A DNA stretch of 6,503 nucleotides. Origin: Desulfoplanes sp. (GTDB taxonomy: Bacteria; Desulfobacterota; Desulfovibrionia; Desulfovibrionales; Desulfomicrobiaceae). A program made the translations under genes and the position numbers. Position 1 is the first letter of the stretch, and each line of letters opens with the position of its first letter. The notes beneath the pieces were generated by a model that saw nothing but the letters and a program-made list of their open reading frames with translations, was not told the DNA's origin and did no database searches. This document shows positions 5,509 through 6,503 of this stretch, in pieces. Location of the stretch: positions 1-6,503 of the forward strand of contig JAQVZR010000103.1 of the NCBI GenBank assembly GCA_028708105.1, written 5' to 3'.

Positions 5509-6411
5509 ATGATGACACAATCGGATTGTATGCACTTGCCTGGAGACGATGATTTCCAGACCTGGCTGCACCTGCTCCAGATACCGTGTTCAGTGAAATT
5601 GCTGGATTACATTGGTACTTTTTTGAGTACGTATCTGGTCGAAAACAAGCTTTCGTGCTATATTCTTGGCATTTCCGGAGGGATCGATTCCGGTTTCCTG
5701 GCCGCTTTGATGCATTACAAAAATATCCCTTTCAAAGCCTTTTCCCTTGCCATCCAGGGCAATGCTCCTGAAGAAATTACGCGTGCCGAAGATATCTGTC
5801 GTGCGTACGCACCCCGTCAGCAATCACCTCTCTGCAATCAGTCGTTGTCCTCGTTGTATACTTCTATCTCTGCTTCTTTTTCTTCCATTTTTTTTGAGAC
5901 ATCCAAAATTGCCGAAGGTAATCTCAAAGCCAGATCCCGGATGCTTTTTTTGTATCATGCGGCGCAATTGTTCCAAGGATGTGTCCTGTCCACGGATCAG
6001 CTTGATGAATTACTCACCGGATTTTGGACTCTCCACGGAGATGTGGGAGATATTTCCCCGCTGCAGCTGATCCCCAAAACCACAGAATATGCACTGGCGG
6101 AAATACTCTGCTCGTTGCTTGATCATCCTGAACCCCTGCAGTCCGCCATTGCCGCTACCCCTACCGACGGACTGGGGATCACGTCTTCGGATCTGGATCA
6201 ATTGGGAGTATCTTCCTACAGAAAACTTGAAGAATTGTTCCTGGAGTATTTTACTCTGCGGATCAAGGATACAAACAAAACGATGTCTGCCTTCGAAGTG
6301 TCCCGGCTCGCCGCTTTGCGTCGTGAAGTGGCCATCCAGCGTTTTGAAATTACCAGGTTTAAACGAAGAGGACCCCTGGTGCTTAACCCCTGTCTTGATG
6401 TTTCGTCCTAG
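5509..6411 (+). CDS. nadE: NH3-dependent NAD(+) synthetase, divergent
   Basis: Predicted to convert nicotinic acid adenine dinucleotide, ATP and ammonia to NAD+ in the cytosol. The 300-residue length fits the ammonia-using form, and no glutaminase (nitrilase-like) domain is present. Seen: the N-type PP-loop SGGIDS (residues 56-61), EGNLKARSRMLFLYHAAQ (136-153), STDQLDELLTGFWTLHGDVGD (161-181) matching the family GTDxxxExxxG...GD block with Thr162 and Glu167 kept, SPLQLIPKT (183-191), and TPTDGLGITSSDLDQLGVS (217-235). Several positions differ from E. coli NadE. The C-terminal HK motif reads RFKRRGP (283-289) and GTD reads STD, so this is a divergent branch. Two adjacent ATGs are possible starts. 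It probably shares a transcript with rho. The alternative is another PP-loop ATPase, which the downstream motifs make unlikely. Confidence 0.88.
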   Translation: MMTQSDCMHLPGDDDFQTWLHLLQIPCSVKLLDYIGTFLSTYLVENKLSCYILGISGGIDSGFLAALMHYKNIPFKAFSLAIQGNAPEEITRAEDICRAYAPRQQSPLCNQSLSSLYTSISASFSSIFFETSKIAEGNLKARSRMLFLYHAAQLFQGCVLSTDQLDELLTGFWTLHGDVGDISPLQLIPKTTEYALAEILCSLLDHPEPLQSAIAATPTDGLGITSSDLDQLGVSSYRKLEELFLEYFTLRIKDTNKTMSAFEVSRLAALRREVAIQRFEITRFKRRGPLVLNPCLDVSS

Positions 6412-6438
6412 AAATCTCTATCATTACGAGTGGATTTT

Positions 6439-6503
6439 GTGTCCTATGCGTTCCTCGAAAATCCCTATGCTTGTTTTTTCCCTCTCAGGAAACGTTCTGT
6501 TTC
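6439..6503 (+). CDS. Possible start of a further gene, cut by the right edge
   Basis: GTG 6439 opens a frame that stays open to the end of the window (21 codons, beginning MSYAFLENPYACFFPL). GAGTGGA (6428-6434) lies 4 nt upstream as a plausible ribosome binding site, and the gap to the nadE stop is 27 nt. An overlapping frame from ATG 6446 (MRSSKIPMLVF) is also open but has no ribosome binding site at a suitable distance. Too little is present to recognise a family. Confidence 0.35.
   Translation, partial: MSYAFLENPYACFFPLRKRSV

Overview
This 6.5 kb window is a block of core housekeeping genes, all on the + strand. In order they are: the 3' part of ispE, a tRNA-Gln(TTG) gene, prs, rplY (ctc family), pth, a CarD-family regulator, rho, an NH3-type nadE, and the possible first codons of one more gene at the right edge. 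The composition looks like mid-to-high 40s %GC by eye, with AT-rich intergenic regions. Gene order ispE / tRNA-Gln / prs / rplY / pth / carD / rho, with a long L25/CTC protein and a CarD homologue, resembles what I remember of sulfate-reducing Desulfovibrionales. The ispE...prs-ctc-pth order is also shared in part with Firmicutes such as Bacillus. The lineage call is inference, and no genus can be named from this sequence.

Left part (1-2390): ispE ends only 3 nt before the tRNA-Gln gene, which carries its own CCA. The CCA is followed by a T7 run and then the prs ribosome binding site. prs and rplY are 25 nt apart and look co-transcribed. The unit closes at a strong Rho-independent terminator (2355-2390). 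A consensus-like extended -10 (TGCTATAAT) lies inside ispE and could start tRNA/prs transcription internally.

Middle part (2391-4209): pth follows the terminator by about 40 nt. A gene-free stretch of 306 nt (3021-3326) then holds several inverted repeats, including a dyad just upstream of the carD ribosome binding site. carD starts with GTG behind a strong GGAGGA. A second gene-free stretch of 346 nt (3864-4209) holds two hairpins and promoter-like sequences ahead of rho, including a -24/-12-like element with sigma-54 spacing.

Right part (4210-6503): rho is full length, with intact Walker and arginine-finger residues. nadE follows 51 nt later without a terminator, so the two are probably co-transcribed. 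After nadE there are 92 nt, in which a GTG with a ribosome binding site may open another gene.

Functionally the block combines precursor supply (IspE for isoprenoids, Prs for PRPP, NadE for NAD, whose synthesis also draws on PRPP), translation (tRNA-Gln, L25, peptidyl-tRNA hydrolase) and transcription control (CarD, Rho). I found no mobile element, CRISPR array, defence gene or clearly new biological system. The points worth a second look are regulatory: the tRNA packed between two coding genes, the structured carD leader and the rho promoter region.
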